DNA from: Piscibacillus salipiscarius JCM 13188
GTDB lineage: Bacteria > Bacillota > Bacilli > Bacillales > Alkalibacillaceae
Assembly (NCBI RefSeq): GCF_001311865.1
Contig: NZ_BBCD01000010.1
Span: 39,316-103,315 of the forward strand
DNA: 64,000 bases
Direction: 5' to 3'
Both the position numbers and the translations under genes were made by a program. Positions 9,122 to 21,121 of the stretch are shown here, piece by piece. The notes beneath the pieces were generated by a model. It did no database searches. It was not told the origin of the DNA and saw only the letters and a list, made by a program, of their open reading frames with translations. How positions within the stretch are numbered: the stretch's first letter is position 1; each line of letters starts with the position of its first letter.

Positions 9122-10836
9122 TTAAACAATTGATGCAACTTTATTTTTACCGTTCCGTTTTGCCCCTACGTACATTGAACGATCAGCATTTCTGATTAAC
9201 TCTTGTGGTGTTTCGCATTGATCAGGGTATGTAGAAACACCTATACTTGCTGTGACGTTAATCTCTTGAACCTCGACATTTCCATCAATAGTTTTATATA
9301 GAATAAACGGTTCACTAGCAATTGAATATCGAATGTCCTCTGCAATTTGTATCACATCATTGTGGGGCATACCTTTAATTAAAACTGTAAACTCTTCTCC
9401 CCCGTACCTTGCGATAATACCATAATGTCCAAATAAACGTTCTAGGCGATTCGCAAGTTCAATTAACACTTCATTCCCAGATTCATGCCCGTGTTCATCA
9501 TTAATCGCTTTAAAAGAATCAATATCTAAAATAATGACAGATAAGTTCTCTTTGATGCCTTTTGCTTCTAAATCTTTAGCATATTCATCAATATGCTCTA
9601 TGAAATAACGATAATTATACAGATTAGTTAATTGATCACGTTGACTTTTCGTTTTCGCTGATTCATAGTGACGAGCATTTTCAATGGCAACTGATAAAAA
9701 GTTAGCCAGAATTTCTAATAACATTAAATGGTATTTCTCATAAGCGTTAAGTTCATTCGAACTAACTGTCAACACGCCTACAATTTTTCCGCTTCGTTGG
9801 ATTGGAACTCCCATGACACTCTTAGTTTCATCAGGAAGTTCTTCAGGGTTCAATTGATCAATGTCTTTCTTTCTCATCATCATTATACTTTTTTCACGCT
9901 CATAAACCGACCCAGCAAACCCTTCACCACGAAATAATTTTAGATCCTTTTTAAGCTGATTTCCTTCTTGGTCCATAAACCTTATTAAGTCCATCATTCG
10001 ACTTTCATTGGATACATCAAACACATAAATATTAGAAGCTGGAATTAAATATTTTATTTCATCAAGAAACGTATCTAGCACACTTTTCACATTTAAACTT
10101 TTTGAAAGTTCATGGCCAATCTCACTTGTTGTATGTAAATACTTATTGATGAGTTGAGTGTTATGGTAATAAGAAAAGACAATCGACAATAAGATGAATG
10201 GTACTCCGACGAAAAGACGGCGATTGCTTCAATTTGAACATACATTAAATAAAGCACCAGACCCAACGGAAAGGCAAGAAGGGTTGCTCCTGAATCAATT
10301 AATAAACTTTTTGGATAAGCAAGTAGGTTCTCACCATGCATGTACCATTGAAATACAGATAAAAAGATCTGATTGACAAGTATAATAGCTACGATATAAC
10401 CAACGAGAGGTATTACTTGCTCAACTGTATCAAACGTTAATATGCCATGAGTTCCGCCTAACGCATAATAAACCCAAGCAGAGATTACAGATGTTAACAA
10501 AAACATAGTTGAATTAGTCGGTATACGGTGTGCTTCATCTTTTTTGAGATTAATTTTTACAAACAATACGACTAGCGATAATTGAATTAAAATTAACTCA
10601 ACAAAAAGCCCAAAATATAGAAACGCAGCCAAACTTACACCATTACTAAAAAATACTGTAATGTTCCCAACTTTTATAGGGAAAACGGCAACGGCACAAA
10701 TGACAATGGCGAACGCTAATAAATCCAACCATTGTTCACTAAAATCAGGCTTAAATTCCATATATGCATATGTAACAAGAGACGGAAAAGCGACTAACCA
10801 TATAACCCACATTGTTATAACTTTTGATTTCGCCAT
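9122..10836 (-). CDS. Membrane GAF-GGDEF diguanylate cyclase (one frameshift)
   Basis: About 571 residues. The start is ATG 10836 (MAKSKVITMWVIW), with GAAGGGG six bases upstream. Roughly residues 1-215 form six or so membrane helices, followed by a GAF domain (about 240-390: VLDTFLDEIKYLIPASNIYV, GEGFAGSVY) and a GGDEF domain with the catalytic signature ARYGGEEF near residue 480. An inhibitory RxxD site is not seen five residues before it, so product feedback may be missing. It should make cyclic di-GMP, which in Bacillus controls motility and matrix. The frame breaks near 10217 (FFVGVPFILLSIV). It sits between folC and spoIIB, where B. subtilis has comC. Confidence 0.9.
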
Positions 10837-10875
10837 AAGTAACCCCTTCATTTCCAATATAAGATCTTAATTCCT

Positions 10876-12160
10876 TTACTCAAGCAAATAACGTCTAACC
10901 TCTGATATAAAATACAATGATCCTGTTATAACTAAGACTTCGTCAGTCTCTTGTTGTCTTAAAAATTCTTTGACTGTGGATTTCCAATTTTCAGAAACTA
11001 TTATATCACATTTATAGAACTTTTGTAATAGTTCTTTTGAACTATAACTTTTCATGAAGTTAAAAGATGTAACGCTAACATGATCAAAATGACGTTTAAG
11101 TTGATGTATGATTGGTTCAATAGGTTTCCCTTTTATAACTGAAACTAGTAATCTAACTTTGGACGGATCATACCGTTTTGAATGGTATCAACCAACTGCT
11201 CAATTGCTTCTAAATTGTGTGCTCCATCCAGTATAATCTTTGGTTGTTTATTAATAACTTCATACCTTCCGACCCATGTCGTTTGTTCTATACTCTTTAT
11301 AATCTTCTCTATTGAAACAGAAAAACCTTCTAATTCACTTAATTTTTTAAAAGAATAAATAGCTAAAGTTGCATTTTCCACTTGATGTTTTCCACTCATT
11401 GACAAGACCAGATTGTTAATTGATAAATCGTCAGAATTAAAATTAAAACGTTCACCTGTTTCAAGCGATTCATTCCATGTATAATCATAATCTTTATGTA
11501 ACTGATAAATAGGACTACCGCATTGTTTGGCACGTTTTCTATCACGTGATACGCTTCTTGCCTAACCTCGTTTGTAACAATTGGAATGTTAGATTTTATA
11601 ATGCCAGCCTTTTCAGATGCAATCTCCTCTATACTATTACCTAATATATCCATGTGATCATAACCAATCATGGTAATAATCGATAATAAAGGACTAACAA
11701 CATTTGTGGAATCTAAACGTCCTCCCAAACCCGCTTCAAAAATCGCATAGTCCACTCGTTGATCTTTAAAATATTGCAATGCGATACAGGTAATGATTTC
11801 AAATTCTGTAGGCTTTCCAAATTGGGTATGCCCCACTTCTTCACAGAGGGGTTTTAGTTTTTCAACGTAATAGACTAATTGATCTCCAGGAATTGGTGTA
11901 CCATTAATACTCATTCGTTCATTGAACAGTTCGATATAAGGTGAAGAAAACGTCCCAACTGTGTAATCATGATGCTGAAGCATTTGCTTTAAATAGGATA
12001 ATGTCGACCCTTTACCGTTGGTTCCTGCAATATGAATGATCTTTAAATCTTTTTCAGGATGATTTAGTTTGTCTAAAAGGAGTTTCACTCGATGTAAGCC
12101 GGGTTTCATTCCAAACTTGAGCTGTTCTCTAATCCAATTAATCGCTTCTTTTTCGTTCAT
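10876..12160 (-). CDS. folC: Folylpolyglutamate synthase/dihydrofolate synthase (two frameshifts)
   Basis: Adds glutamate to folates. Starts at ATG 12160 behind GGAGGATT. P-loop HIAGTNGKGSTLSYL near residues 43-57, then FSSPYIELFNERM and FEAGLGGRLDSTN, all typical of the Mur-ligase-related family. Breaks near 11535 (AAAA run, VIEKRAKQCGSPIYQL) and 11150 (after MIRPK). The last part (TGSLYFISEVRRYLLE) ends at 10876. Restored length about 428 residues (430 in B. subtilis). Follows valS as in Bacillus. Confidence 0.93.
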
Positions 12161-12180
12161 AAATAATCCTCCATATAATA

Positions 12181-12206
12181 AATTGCCTGCTAAAAAGCAG
12201 GCAATT
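12181..12206 (-). terminator. Hairpin between valS and folC
   Basis: AATTGCCTGCT / AGCAGGCAATT with a 4-base loop. The T tail (TATTATATGG) is short, so it may only partly terminate valS transcription before folC. Confidence 0.6.
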
Positions 12207-12214
12207 CAACTGTA

Positions 12215-14863
12215 TTATGATACATCTTCAAGTTCTTTTAGACGTTCTTTCACAAGCTTTTGTTTTTCTAAATAATCTTTCTCTTTTTCTCGCTCTTCTT
12301 GAACAACATGCTCAGGAGCTTTGCTTACAAAGTTTTCATTTGCAAGCTTCTTTTGAACACGTTCCACTTCTTTATTCCATTTATCTAATTCAGTTTTTAA
12401 TCTTTCAATTTCAGCGTCAAGGTCGATTAACCCTTCAAGCGGGAAGAAGATTTCTGCTCCAGTTACAACAGCACTTTTCGCTTGATCAGGTATATCAATA
12501 TTCGTTGCAATCGTTAACGTCTCTGGATTACAAAAACGTTCTAAATAATGCTTATTACGAGTTAATTCATCTACAATTTGATCGTCATTAGCTTTAATTA
12601 AAATCTTAATTTCTTTAGACATTGGTGTATCTACTTCTGCACGAACGTTACGAACAGAGCGAATAATGGATACTAGGCGTTGCATTTCCTTAGATGATTG
12701 TTCATTATTAAATTCCGAACGAACTTCTGGCCACGAGCTTGTGACAATAGATTCCCCTTTGTGTGGGATGTGCTGCCAAATCTCTTCAGTTATGAATGGC
12801 ATGAACGGGTGAAGCATACGTAAAATGCTATCTAATGTAACAACTAATACTGAACGTGTTGTTTGTTTTGCTTCTTCATCATCACCATATAACGGTAGCT
12901 TAGCCATCTCAATATACCAGTCACAGAACTCATCCCAGATGAAGTTATATAAGTGTCGACCCGCTTCACCGAAGTCATAGCGATCAATATTTCGTGTAAC
13001 ATTTTCAATCGTTTCATTTAACCGCGTTAAAATCCATTCATCAGCTAATGACTTCTTCTTCGTTAAATCAATATCTTCATATTTAAACTCACCAAGATTC
13101 ATCTGAACAAATCTTGAAGCGTTCCAAATTTTATTAGCAAAATTCCATGTGGCTTCGACTTTTTCCCAGTGGAATCGTAAGTCCTGCCCAGGTGATGAAC
13201 CAGTTGATAAGAAATAGCGCAGAGAATCAGCACCATATTTGTCAATCACATCCATTGGATCAACACCATTACCAAGTGACTTACTCATCTTGCGACCTTC
13301 TGCATCTCGCACTAAACCATGCATAATGACATCCTTAAACGGTCTTCTGTTTGTGAACTCAACCGATTGGAATACCATACGAGCAACCCAGAAAAAGATG
13401 ATATCATACCCTGTCACTAAAGCATCTGTTGGGAAGTAACGCTGATAGTCTTTACTCTTTTCATCTGGCCAGCCCATTGTTGAAAACGGCCATAATGCAG
13501 ATGAGAACCATGTATCTAATACATCTTCATCTTGCTCCCAATTCTCGATATCTTCTGGTTCTTCCCTGCTAACATATACTTCACCTGTTTCTTTATGATA
13601 CCAAGCTGGTATTCTATGCCCCCACCAAAGCTGCCTTGAAATACACCAGTCACGAATATTTTCCATCCAGTTTAAATAGGTATTTTCAAAACGTTCTGGT
13701 ACAAAATTGACTTTATCATCTGTTTTTGCAGTTCTACCGCTTGTTTAGCTAATGGGTCCATTTTAACAAACCATTGAGTGGATAAATAAGGTTCAACAAC
13801 GGCACCACTACGTTCCGAATGACCTACTGAATGTTCATGTTCTTCAATTTTAAACAAAACACCATCTTCTTGTAGGTCTTTAACTAGTTGTTTACGGCAC
13901 TCAAAACGATCCATACCTTTATATTTATCAGCATTTTCGTTCATCGTTCCGTCTTCATTCATTACTAAAATGCGCTCTAGATTATGTCGGTTACCAATTT
14001 CAAAGTCGTTAGGGTCATGGGCTGGTGTGATTTTAACCGCACCTGAACCAAATTCCATATCAACGTAATCATCGGCAATGATTTCAATCTCACGTCCAAC
14101 AATTGGTAGTACTACTTTTTTACCAATAAGATGTTTATAACGTTCATCTTCTGGATGAACGGCAACAGCTGTATCACCTAACATTGTCTCTGGACGAGTC
14201 GTAGCAATTTCAATATAACCTGAGCCATCTTTTAAAGGATACTTCATATGATAAAAAGCACCTTTGACATCTTTGTAAATAACCTCAATGTCGGATAAAG
14301 CAGTTTGTGTACTTGGATCCCAGTTAATAATGTACTGTCCACGGTAAATAAGACCTTTTTCATATAAAGTCACAAATACTTCTTTTACTGCATTTGATAA
14401 ACCTTCATCCAATGTAAAACGTTCTCTAGAGTAATCCAGACCTAACCCTATTTTTTCCCATTGCTTACGAATAAACGATGCGTACTCTTCTTTCCAGTCC
14501 CATGAGCGCTCTAAGAATTTTTCACGTCCTAAATCATAACGCGAGACACCTTCTTCACGAAGTTTTTCCTTCTACTTTTGCTTGCGTAGCGATCCCTGCA
14601 TGGTCCATTCCTGGAAGCCACAGCACATCGTACCCTCTCATACGTTTGTAACGTGTAATAATATCTTGTAATGTCGTATCCCAGGCATGCCCTAAATGTA
14701 ATCGTCCTGTTACATTTGGAGGCGGAATAACTACTGTGAATGGCTCCTTAGATGCGTCATCTTTTGCTTCAAAAAACTTTCCATCTACCCAAAACTTATA
14801 GCGACCTTGTTCAACCTCTTGAGGGTTGTACTTAGGAGCCATTATGTTTTGCTCTTCTGACAT
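12215..14863 (-). CDS. valS: Valyl-tRNA synthetase (two frameshifts)
   Basis: Class I synthetase charging tRNA-Val. The HIGH-type motif is [12 protein letters not shown] near residue 50, KMSKS appears as [11 protein letters not shown], the editing domain contains [17 protein letters not shown], and the C-terminus is the usual coiled coil ([20 protein letters not shown]). Breaks near 14570 (KVEGK to [14 protein letters not shown]) and 13725 ([14 protein letters not shown]). Restored length about 882 residues (880 in B. subtilis). Preceded by a T-box leader. Confidence 0.96.
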
Positions 14864-14883
14864 AAAAGACCCTCCTTAAAGTT

Positions 14884-15155
14884 TTATAAAATAAAAAATC
14901 TTTTCATCCTTTATAGAAAGGACGAAAAAGATTGACTTCGCGGTACCACCTTAATTCACATCTGATTTATCTGCACAGATGTGCGCTTCATTAATCTAAC
15001 GGTTTTCCCGTGTTCACCTACTTAAGTTCAATGAACCAGCTAATTCAGAGCGACCTTCCAAGCCTTCATTCCGAGGAAACTCTCAGCTTACGTTTCCATC
15101 TCTGTCAGAATCCAACCTGTACTCTTCTCTTACAGCCTTTAACTATTATGATTTT
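14884..15155 (-). ncRNA. T-box riboswitch of valS
   Basis: The T-box sequence AAGGTGGTACCGCG lies at 14952-14939, followed by a terminator hairpin (AATCTTTTTCGTCCTTT / AAAGGATGAAAAGATT, 14933-14897) with a T-rich tail, and preceded by about 200 bases of structured leader. T-boxes sense uncharged cognate tRNA, here expected to be tRNA-Val. I did not fold stem I and so did not assign the specifier codon. Confidence 0.93.
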
Positions 15156-15161
15156 GTTATT

Positions 15162-15191
15162 ATTGTATACGTATTTTATACAAATAGTCAA
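15162..15191 (-). promoter_or_regulatory. SigA-type promoter of valS
   Basis: TTGACT (15191-15186) and TACAAT (15167-15162) with 18 bases between, placing the transcript start at the beginning of the T-box leader. Confidence 0.75.
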
Positions 15192-15310
15192 CGAAAATCA
15201 ACCATTATGTCATGAAAATAAAAAAAGTGGGGCGTATGCCCACACTTTTAAACTAAAATATTAACACTTTCCTCAAAACATCATATCGTGTAATAGAGAG
15301 GAGGAGACTA

Positions 15311-15499
15311 ATGGCTAGATATTACCGCTACCGCTTACCACCTTGGGCAAGGCACTGTATATTTGTCATCGAAAAGTGTACGTTACCTATCATGATTTTC
15401 CAATTAGTTAGAACATTACTATTTCCATCCACACTTGATGTCTTTTTATCTGGTTTATTAGTGGGTCTGTATATTGCCTTTTACTTAGAGTGGATCTAA
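15311..15499 (+). CDS. Small membrane protein, 62 residues, unknown function
   Basis: A plus-strand reading frame with a strong ribosome binding site (AGAGGAGGAGACTAATG). The product is basic at the N-terminus (ARYYRYRLPPWARHC) and has two hydrophobic stretches (CTLPIMIFQLVRTLLF and FLSGLLVGLYIAFYLEW). It lies divergent from the valS leader and its stop codon abuts the convergent spoVID stop. I do not recognise the family. Good start signals and membrane-like composition make it likely a real gene. Confidence 0.6.
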   Translation: MARYYRYRLPPWARHCIFVIEKCTLPIMIFQLVRTLLFPSTLDVFLSGLLVGLYIAFYLEWI

Positions 15500-16849
15500 T
15501 CATTTATATGGAACATACAATACATCGCCAGTTTTGAGCTGATGGTCGTCATCTAAACCATTTAACCGTTCAAGCTGAGAAACGGTAACACTATAGGAAT
15601 TAGCAATGGATTCAAGCGTCTCGTTCTCTTGAACAAACCTCATTTTTACACTGACTTTTTCAGGTTCTTGTTCCTCTTCTCCATCACGGAAGAAATTAGA
15701 TAGATAATTTAGGCCAAACATTTTCTTCTTAGGTTTTTTAGCGTTATCTTCTTCTTCCATATGGTCGTCATCATATTGATCTTTACTTGATTTTTGATTA
15801 ACTTCCGGAGACGCATCTTTCTTTTTACTTTCTTCTTTTTCAGCTTCAGGCTTTGCCTCTTGTTTCTTAGCTTCTTCTTTTTCTTTTTCTTGGTTTCTTT
15901 TTCTTAACTTCTTTTTGTTCTTTTTTCGCCTTTTTAGTTTCTTCTTTCATTTCTTCTTGTTTGGCTTCTTTCTCTTTCTTCATTTCTTCTTGTTTTGCTT
16001 TCTTCTCTTTTTTCATTTCTTTCTCTTTAGCTGGTGCTTTTTCTTCTTGTTTAGCCTCTTGTTTAACTTCTTCTTTAGGTTTATTCTCTAGATTTTCTTT
16101 ACCAGATGGGGCATTTGGCGCTACATTTTCTTTTGATTCTTTAGCTTTAGGTTGTTCTTCGGCCTTAGCCTTTTTCTCTTTATTATTGAAGAACTCTGTA
16201 AAAGATTGTGTCTCTTTTTATTCCAAAACTCGCGTCCCTTTTTCTGCTCTTCTTCAGTTTCTTCAGGCTCGTGCATCATTTCTTCCTGAGGTCGTAATTC
16301 TTCTTCATAATGCTCTTCATCTTGCTCTTGTTCCTCTTCATCAAAGCTTGGAATCTCTTGTAATTGAAAATCAGAGTTTACTTGTTCATCCTGTCGCACT
16401 TCCTCTAGATCTTCTAAGACTTCAACATTAGCTAGACGAATTTTGGCATAGACGTGTAACGACTTTGGTTCTGGTAATTCATAATCAAAATACTCAATTT
16501 CAACATCTGGTTCACCTGTTTCATTAACACGATTCACTGGAATAGTAATATCTACTGGAATCGGATACTGAAAAGTTGTAAATCCGTTATCAAGAGCTTT
16601 CACTTGCTGAACATAATTCTCATCATCATCGTCTTGATCCATAATATACATTGGTTCTTCTCGTGGTAAAGATTGATAATCCCCAGACACCATCAAAACA
16701 CCACGCAACTGGATGTAGCTAGATTCTTTTAATATATTAACATCCGGTTGAATGGAAATGCCGTACAAATCATCGATCTCTTCACCTTGGCGAAACGTAA
16801 TTTCTTCGTGCAAATCGAATAGAAAGGGTTCATTTCCGTTATAATTCAC
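15500..16849 (-). CDS. spoVID: Spore coat/envelope morphogenetic protein SpoVID (two frameshifts)
   Basis: SpoVID is needed for encasement of the spore by coat layers. A GTG start at 16849 follows GGAGG. The N-terminal domain (FLFDLHEEITFRQGEE, YGISIQPDVNILKESSYIQL) matches the family; the middle is an acidic then Lys/Glu-rich low-complexity linker of about 150 residues; the C-terminus is a LysM-type repeat (ENETLESIANSYSVTVSQLE, TGDVLYVPYK). Breaks lie near 16215 and 15905. About 449 residues, shorter than the 575 of B. subtilis, mainly through the linker. Mother-cell expression from a SigE promoter is expected but none is convincing. Confidence 0.88.
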
Positions 16850-17098
16850 GACTCATCCTCCTCACAAAAATATCCTTTACCAATACATATATGACAACTT
16901 GTTTTTAAAAAGAACTTTTCTAAGATATTAAAGTAAAAGATTAACAATGTGGCGGGAGAAGAAGTCTGGTCAATGTTGAATATAGAACTATAAATTGTTC
17001 AACCAAATGAGTAGATTCACTGCTACTATGGGTGTTTTTCGTATTTCTATAAGTGTCTTTTTCTCTTATGTATGTGTCCCCTTCCATTCATAAAGAAA

Positions 17099-17122
17099 CC
17101 ACACAGCAAGAGTGCTGTGTGG
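17099..17122 (-). terminator. Terminator of the hem operon
   Basis: A perfect 10-bp stem CCACACAGCA / TGCTGTGTGG with a 4-base loop, followed by TTTCTTT on the minus strand, just after hemL. The remaining 250 bases up to spoVID (16850-17098) show nothing recognisable. Confidence 0.85.
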
Positions 17123-17129
17123 CCTTAAC

Positions 17130-18416
17130 TTAACCTTTATATTGTTTAAATGCTTGTTCTGCTGCATGGACCGTCTTCTCAATGTCTTCATCTGTATGGG
17201 CTGTAGATAGGAACATTCCTTCAAATTGTGAAGGTGGTAAAAAGATTCCTTGTTCTGCCATTAGTCGATAGTATTCTGCAAACCATTCTAAGTCTGATGA
17301 TTTGGCAGTTTCAAAGTTAATAACTTCTTCATTAGTAAAGAAGAAACCAATCATTGAACCTGCACGATTTACCTGTAATGGCACGCCATATTCTTCAGCA
17401 GCTTTTTTATAACCTTCTATTAATCGATCTGCTTTTTTATTAATCTCTTCATAAGATTGATCGCTTAGTTGATTTAAAGTCTCATAACCCGCTGCCATGG
17501 CTAGTGGGTTACCAGAAAGAGTTCCAGCTTGATAAATATCTCCAGCTGGGGCAATTCGTTCCATAATTTCACGCTTACCACCGTAGGCACCTACTGGAAG
17601 TCCGCCGCCAATAACTTTACCTAGACAAGTTAAATCTGGTGTTACACCAAAGTGTCCTTGAGCGCAGTTATAGCCAACGCGGAACCCTGTCATAACTTCA
17701 TCAAAAATAAGTAATGATCCATTATCTTCAGTAATGTCTCTTAAGAAGCTTAAAAATTCATTTACAGGAGGTACAACCCCCATATTTCCAGAAACAGGTT
17801 CAACAATTACAGCTGCAATATCCTTACCATATTCTTCAAAGGCATATTTCACACTTTCTTGGTCATTATAAGGTACCGTAATTGTGTTTTGTGCGATCGA
17901 AGCAGGTACTCCTGGGCTATCAGGTAGACCAAGAGTTGCCACACCTGACCCTGCTTTAATAAGTAATGAATCACCGTGCCCGTGGTAGTTGCCTTCGAAT
18001 TTAAGTATTTTATCTCTACCTGTGTAACCACGTGCTAAGCGCAGGGCACTCATAGTCGCTTCTGTTCCTGAGTTAACCATACGAACCATTTCAATTGAAG
18101 GAACACGATCGATCACTAACTTTGCTAATTTGTTTTCGTATTCAACGTTTGCTCCGAAGCTTGTCCCTTTTTCTAATACTTCCTTAAGTTGTCCAACAAC
18201 TTGATCATCAGCATGACCAAGAATTAATGGTCCCCAGCTTAACACATAGTCGATGTACTCATTTCCATCAACATCATAAATTTTAGACCCTTTACCTTCT
18301 TCCATGTAAATAGGATCGATATTAACAGAATTAAACGCTCTAACTGGAGAATTTACCCCGCCTGGCAGTAAATCAACCGCTTCGTTAAATAATTCTTGTG
18401 ATTTTTCGTAACCCAT
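17130..18416 (-). CDS. hemL: Glutamate-1-semialdehyde 2,1-aminomutase
   Basis: Intact, 428 residues. Converts glutamate-1-semialdehyde to 5-aminolevulinate. The PLP lysine is K267 in [17 protein letters not shown], with [15 protein letters not shown] and [12 protein letters not shown] also visible. Last gene of hemA-X-C-D-B-L, 15 bases after hemB. Confidence 0.97.
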   Translation of the reverse strand: MGYEKSQELFNEAVDLLPGGVNSPVRAFNSVNIDPIYMEEGKGSKIYDVDGNEYIDYVLSWGPLILGHADDQVVGQLKEVLEKGTSFGANVEYENKLAKLVIDRVPSIEMVRMVNSGTEATMSALRLARGYTGRDKILKFEGNYHGHGDSLLIKAGSGVATLGLPDSPGVPASIAQNTITVPYNDQESVKYAFEEYGKDIAAVIVEPVSGNMGVVPPVNEFLSFLRDITEDNGSLLIFDEVMTGFRVGYNCAQGHFGVTPDLTCLGKVIGGGLPVGAYGGKREIMERIAPAGDIYQAGTLSGNPLAMAAGYETLNQLSDQSYEEINKKADRLIEGYKKAAEEYGVPLQVNRAGSMIGFFFTNEEVINFETAKSSDLEWFAEYYRLMAEQGIFLPPSQFEGMFLSTAHTDEDIEKTVHAAEQAFKQYKG

Positions 18417-18431
18417 TTAATAACCTCCTTC

Positions 18432-19408
18432 TTATTGCTTAAGCCATTTTGCGACATCTTTTGCGAAATAAGTCATAATTAAATTAGCGCCTGCTCGTTT
18501 CATTGAGGTTAATTTTTCTAAAACAATTTGTTGTTCATTAATCCAGCCGTTTTGAGCGGCAGCTTTGACCATAGAGTATTCACCGCTGACGTTATAAGCC
18601 ACAATTGGCACATTATAACGGTCTCTGACTTCTCTCATTATATCTAAATAAGTCATAGCAGGCTTCACAATTAGAAAGTCTGCACCTTCCATAATATCAG
18701 ATTCAGCTTCTCTCTGTGCTTCAAGACGGTTTGCTGGATCCATTTGATAGGTCTTACGATCGCCAAATTGCGGAGTACTGCCTGCAGCGTCTCTAAATGG
18801 ACCATAAAATGCTGAGGCATATTTAATAGCGTAAGACATAATAGGAATATTCTCAAAACCAGAATCGTCCAAGCCCTTACGAATAGCTGCAACAAAACCA
18901 TCCATCATATTGGAAGGAGCAATAATGTCTGCCCCAGCCTTTGCTTGCGAAATAGCCGTTTTAACTAATAAAGGTAATGATTCATCATTATGAACGTATT
19001 GGTCATGAATCACACCACAATGTCCATGGTCTGTATATTCACACAAACATGTATCCGCCACAACTAGTACATCTGGATAGTTTTCTTTTATAAAACGAGT
19101 AGCTTTCTGGATAATTCCTTCGTCATTATAAGCTTCTGACCCTACTGAATCTTTAACATCTGGTACTCCAAATAAAAGAACTGCACGAATACCCAATGAG
19201 ACAACTTCATCCATTTCTTCGGATAACCGATCTAAGGAAATTTGATAAATGCCTGGCATCGAAGGTACTTCATTTTTTGCCCTTCTTCTTCTAAAACGAA
19301 AATAGGATAAATTAAATCTTCGGTTCTTAAATGAGTTTCTCTAACTAAAGCTCTCATACTATCAGAACTTCGAAGTCTTCTATGTCGATCAAAATTTAAA
19401 TCACTCAT
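18432..19408 (-). CDS. hemB: Delta-aminolevulinic acid dehydratase (porphobilinogen synthase; one frameshift)
   Basis: Condenses two 5-aminolevulinate molecules. The zinc-site region [16 protein letters not shown], the active-site segments [16 protein letters not shown] and [11 protein letters not shown], and [15 protein letters not shown] are present. Three ATGs occur in tandem; 19408 ([13 protein letters not shown]) fits AAAGGAGA spacing best. The frame breaks near 19265 (EGQK to [13 protein letters not shown]). Restored length about 325 residues (324 in B. subtilis). The start overlaps the end of hemD. Confidence 0.95.
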
Positions 19409-20179
19409 CATCATTCTCCTTTATAGAGTAATAGTGAACCACAGCGTCGGATAATCCTTCCAGTGTAAAAACTTCAGGGACAATTGTATTAGTGAAACCA
19501 GATTGTTCAGCTTTTTCTCTTGTTGTCTCTCCAATACAAAAGCAAGGTTTGATTAAATAAGCCTGATTGATCCCAACTAACTTTTCGAATGCATTAACAG
19601 AAGAAGGCGATGTGAATACTAATCCATCTACATTTTCAGTCAATTCTTGATTTATAATGCTTTCTACTTTGTGATTCACAACAGTCCTATAAACAATCAT
19701 TGTATCGTATGGAATATTTTGCACGATCTAACTTGTGATCAATCACATCACGAGATAAATTACCTTTTATGAGTAACACATGCTTTGGTTTCATGTCACT
19801 TATAAACGAATGACTAAAAATGTTCAGCATCATAAATTTCTGGTAAAAAATGAGCTTGTACGCCATATTGTTCTAAAGCTTCTTTGGTCTTTGAGCCAAC
19901 GACAGCCTTTTTAATATGTTGAATTTCACTAGGCGAAATTGCGTGATTGTCTAAAGTTTCAAAAAAGTACCGAACACCATTTGCACTTGTAAAAACGACC
20001 CAATCAAATTGATTAAATTGATTTATAGTCTCACGATGAGAAACAGATTCCTCTAACTCAAAAGTAATTAAAGAATAAGCAATGACGTTTACACCATGTT
20101 CTTTAAGTGGAACGATAAAATCTTGAGCTTTAGCAAATTCACGAGAGATAAATAAGGTCTTCCCCTTTAATTGAGACAT
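19401..20179 (-). CDS. hemD: Uroporphyrinogen-III synthase (two frameshifts)
   Basis: Cyclises hydroxymethylbilane with ring D inversion. Starts at ATG 20179 ([14 protein letters not shown]), overlapping the hemC stop as TAATG. Recognisable blocks: [33 protein letters not shown], and the C-terminal [14 protein letters not shown] and [14 protein letters not shown]. Breaks near 19815 and 19728 flank the segment [20 protein letters not shown]. Restored length about 259 residues (262 in B. subtilis). The family is poorly conserved, but the order hemC-hemD-hemB settles it. Confidence 0.92.
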
Positions 20180-21111
20180 TATTGCTCTCCAAGTTCCTTT
20201 TTAGCTTCCTCAACTAAGTCTTTAGCCCCTTGTTTAATCAGTTCATTCGCTACTTCTTCACCAGCTTGAATAGGGTCGTTAGAAGTACTCTGTGTTTTAA
20301 GAACGGTTTTGCCGTCTGATGAAGACACTAAACCAGTTAAAGTAATTTGGTCTCCTTCTCTAATTGCGTATGCTGCAATTGGTACAGAACAACTACCTTC
20401 AAGCATACTTAAAAATTTACGTTCGGCAGAAACGGTTGTTGCCGTGTATTCATCATTAATGTTTGACAATAATTCTTTCAAATCGTCATCACTCTCACGG
20501 CACTCTATCGCAAGTGCACCTTGACCAACTGCAGGTAAACTTACTTCTGGTTCTAAGTATTGTGTAATTAATTCAGTTGACCAGCCCATTCGTTTTAAGC
20601 CGGCTGCAGCTAAAATAATGGCATCAAAATTCTCTTCTTTTAGTTTTCTGAGTCTCGTTTCAATGTTACCGCGAATCCAATGTATTTTTAAATCTGGTCT
20701 GTAAGCTAAAATTTGAGCCCCTCTACGTAGACTACTAGTTCCAACCACAGCTCCTTCTTTTAAATCATCTAACTGAACATGATCATTGGATATAAATGCA
20801 TCACGGTGATCTTCACGTTCAGGAACACACGCAATTTCGAGACCCTCTGGAAGTTGTGAAGGCATATCCTTCATACTATGTACCGCCATATCAATTTCAT
20901 GATCAAACATAGCTTGTTCAATCTCTTTTACAAAAAGGCCTTTCCCGCCAACTTTAGATAACGTTACATCTAGAATTTTATCTCCTTTAGTAACGATCTT
21001 TTTAACTTCAAATTCATAATCTTTCGTATGTTTCTTCAGCTGCTCAATAACCCATTCAGTCTGGGTCATTGCTAAATTGCTTCGTCTTGAGCCTATTACG
21101 ATTTTTCGCAT
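20179..21111 (-). CDS. hemC: Porphobilinogen deaminase (hydroxymethylbilane synthase)
   Basis: Intact, 310 residues. C241 in [12 protein letters not shown] carries the dipyrromethane cofactor; [23 protein letters not shown] and [10 protein letters not shown] are family signatures. Polymerises four porphobilinogens. Lies between hemX and hemD in the operon. Confidence 0.97.
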   Translation of the reverse strand: MRKIVIGSRRSNLAMTQTEWVIEQLKKHTKDYEFEVKKIVTKGDKILDVTLSKVGGKGLFVKEIEQAMFDHEIDMAVHSMKDMPSQLPEGLEIACVPEREDHRDAFISNDHVQLDDLKEGAVVGTSSLRRGAQILAYRPDLKIHWIRGNIETRLRKLKEENFDAIILAAAGLKRMGWSTELITQYLEPEVSLPAVGQGALAIECRESDDDLKELLSNINDEYTATTVSAERKFLSMLEGSCSVPIAAYAIREGDQITLTGLVSSSDGKTVLKTQSTSNDPIQAGEEVANELIKQGAKDLVEEAKKELGEQ

Positions 21112-21121
21112 CGTAAACCTC

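Noticed and set aside
10194..10376. 60-codon plus-strand frame at the frameshift of the GGDEF gene
   Set aside because: Antisense of the cyclase membrane region; disappears once the frameshift is corrected.
12217..12591. Long plus-strand frame opposite the end of valS
   Set aside because: Shadow of the valS coiled-coil coding sequence (Gln/Leu-rich antisense of Glu/Lys codons).
15010..15264. Open reading frame of 84 codons on the plus strand
   Set aside because: Lies antisense to the valS T-box leader and promoter; no ribosome binding site and no protein-like composition.
15770..16215. Repetitive tract that could suggest a CRISPR array or tandem DNA repeat
   Set aside because: Repeats are short, imperfect and in frame within SpoVID; no unique spacers. 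No CRISPR array was seen anywhere in the window.
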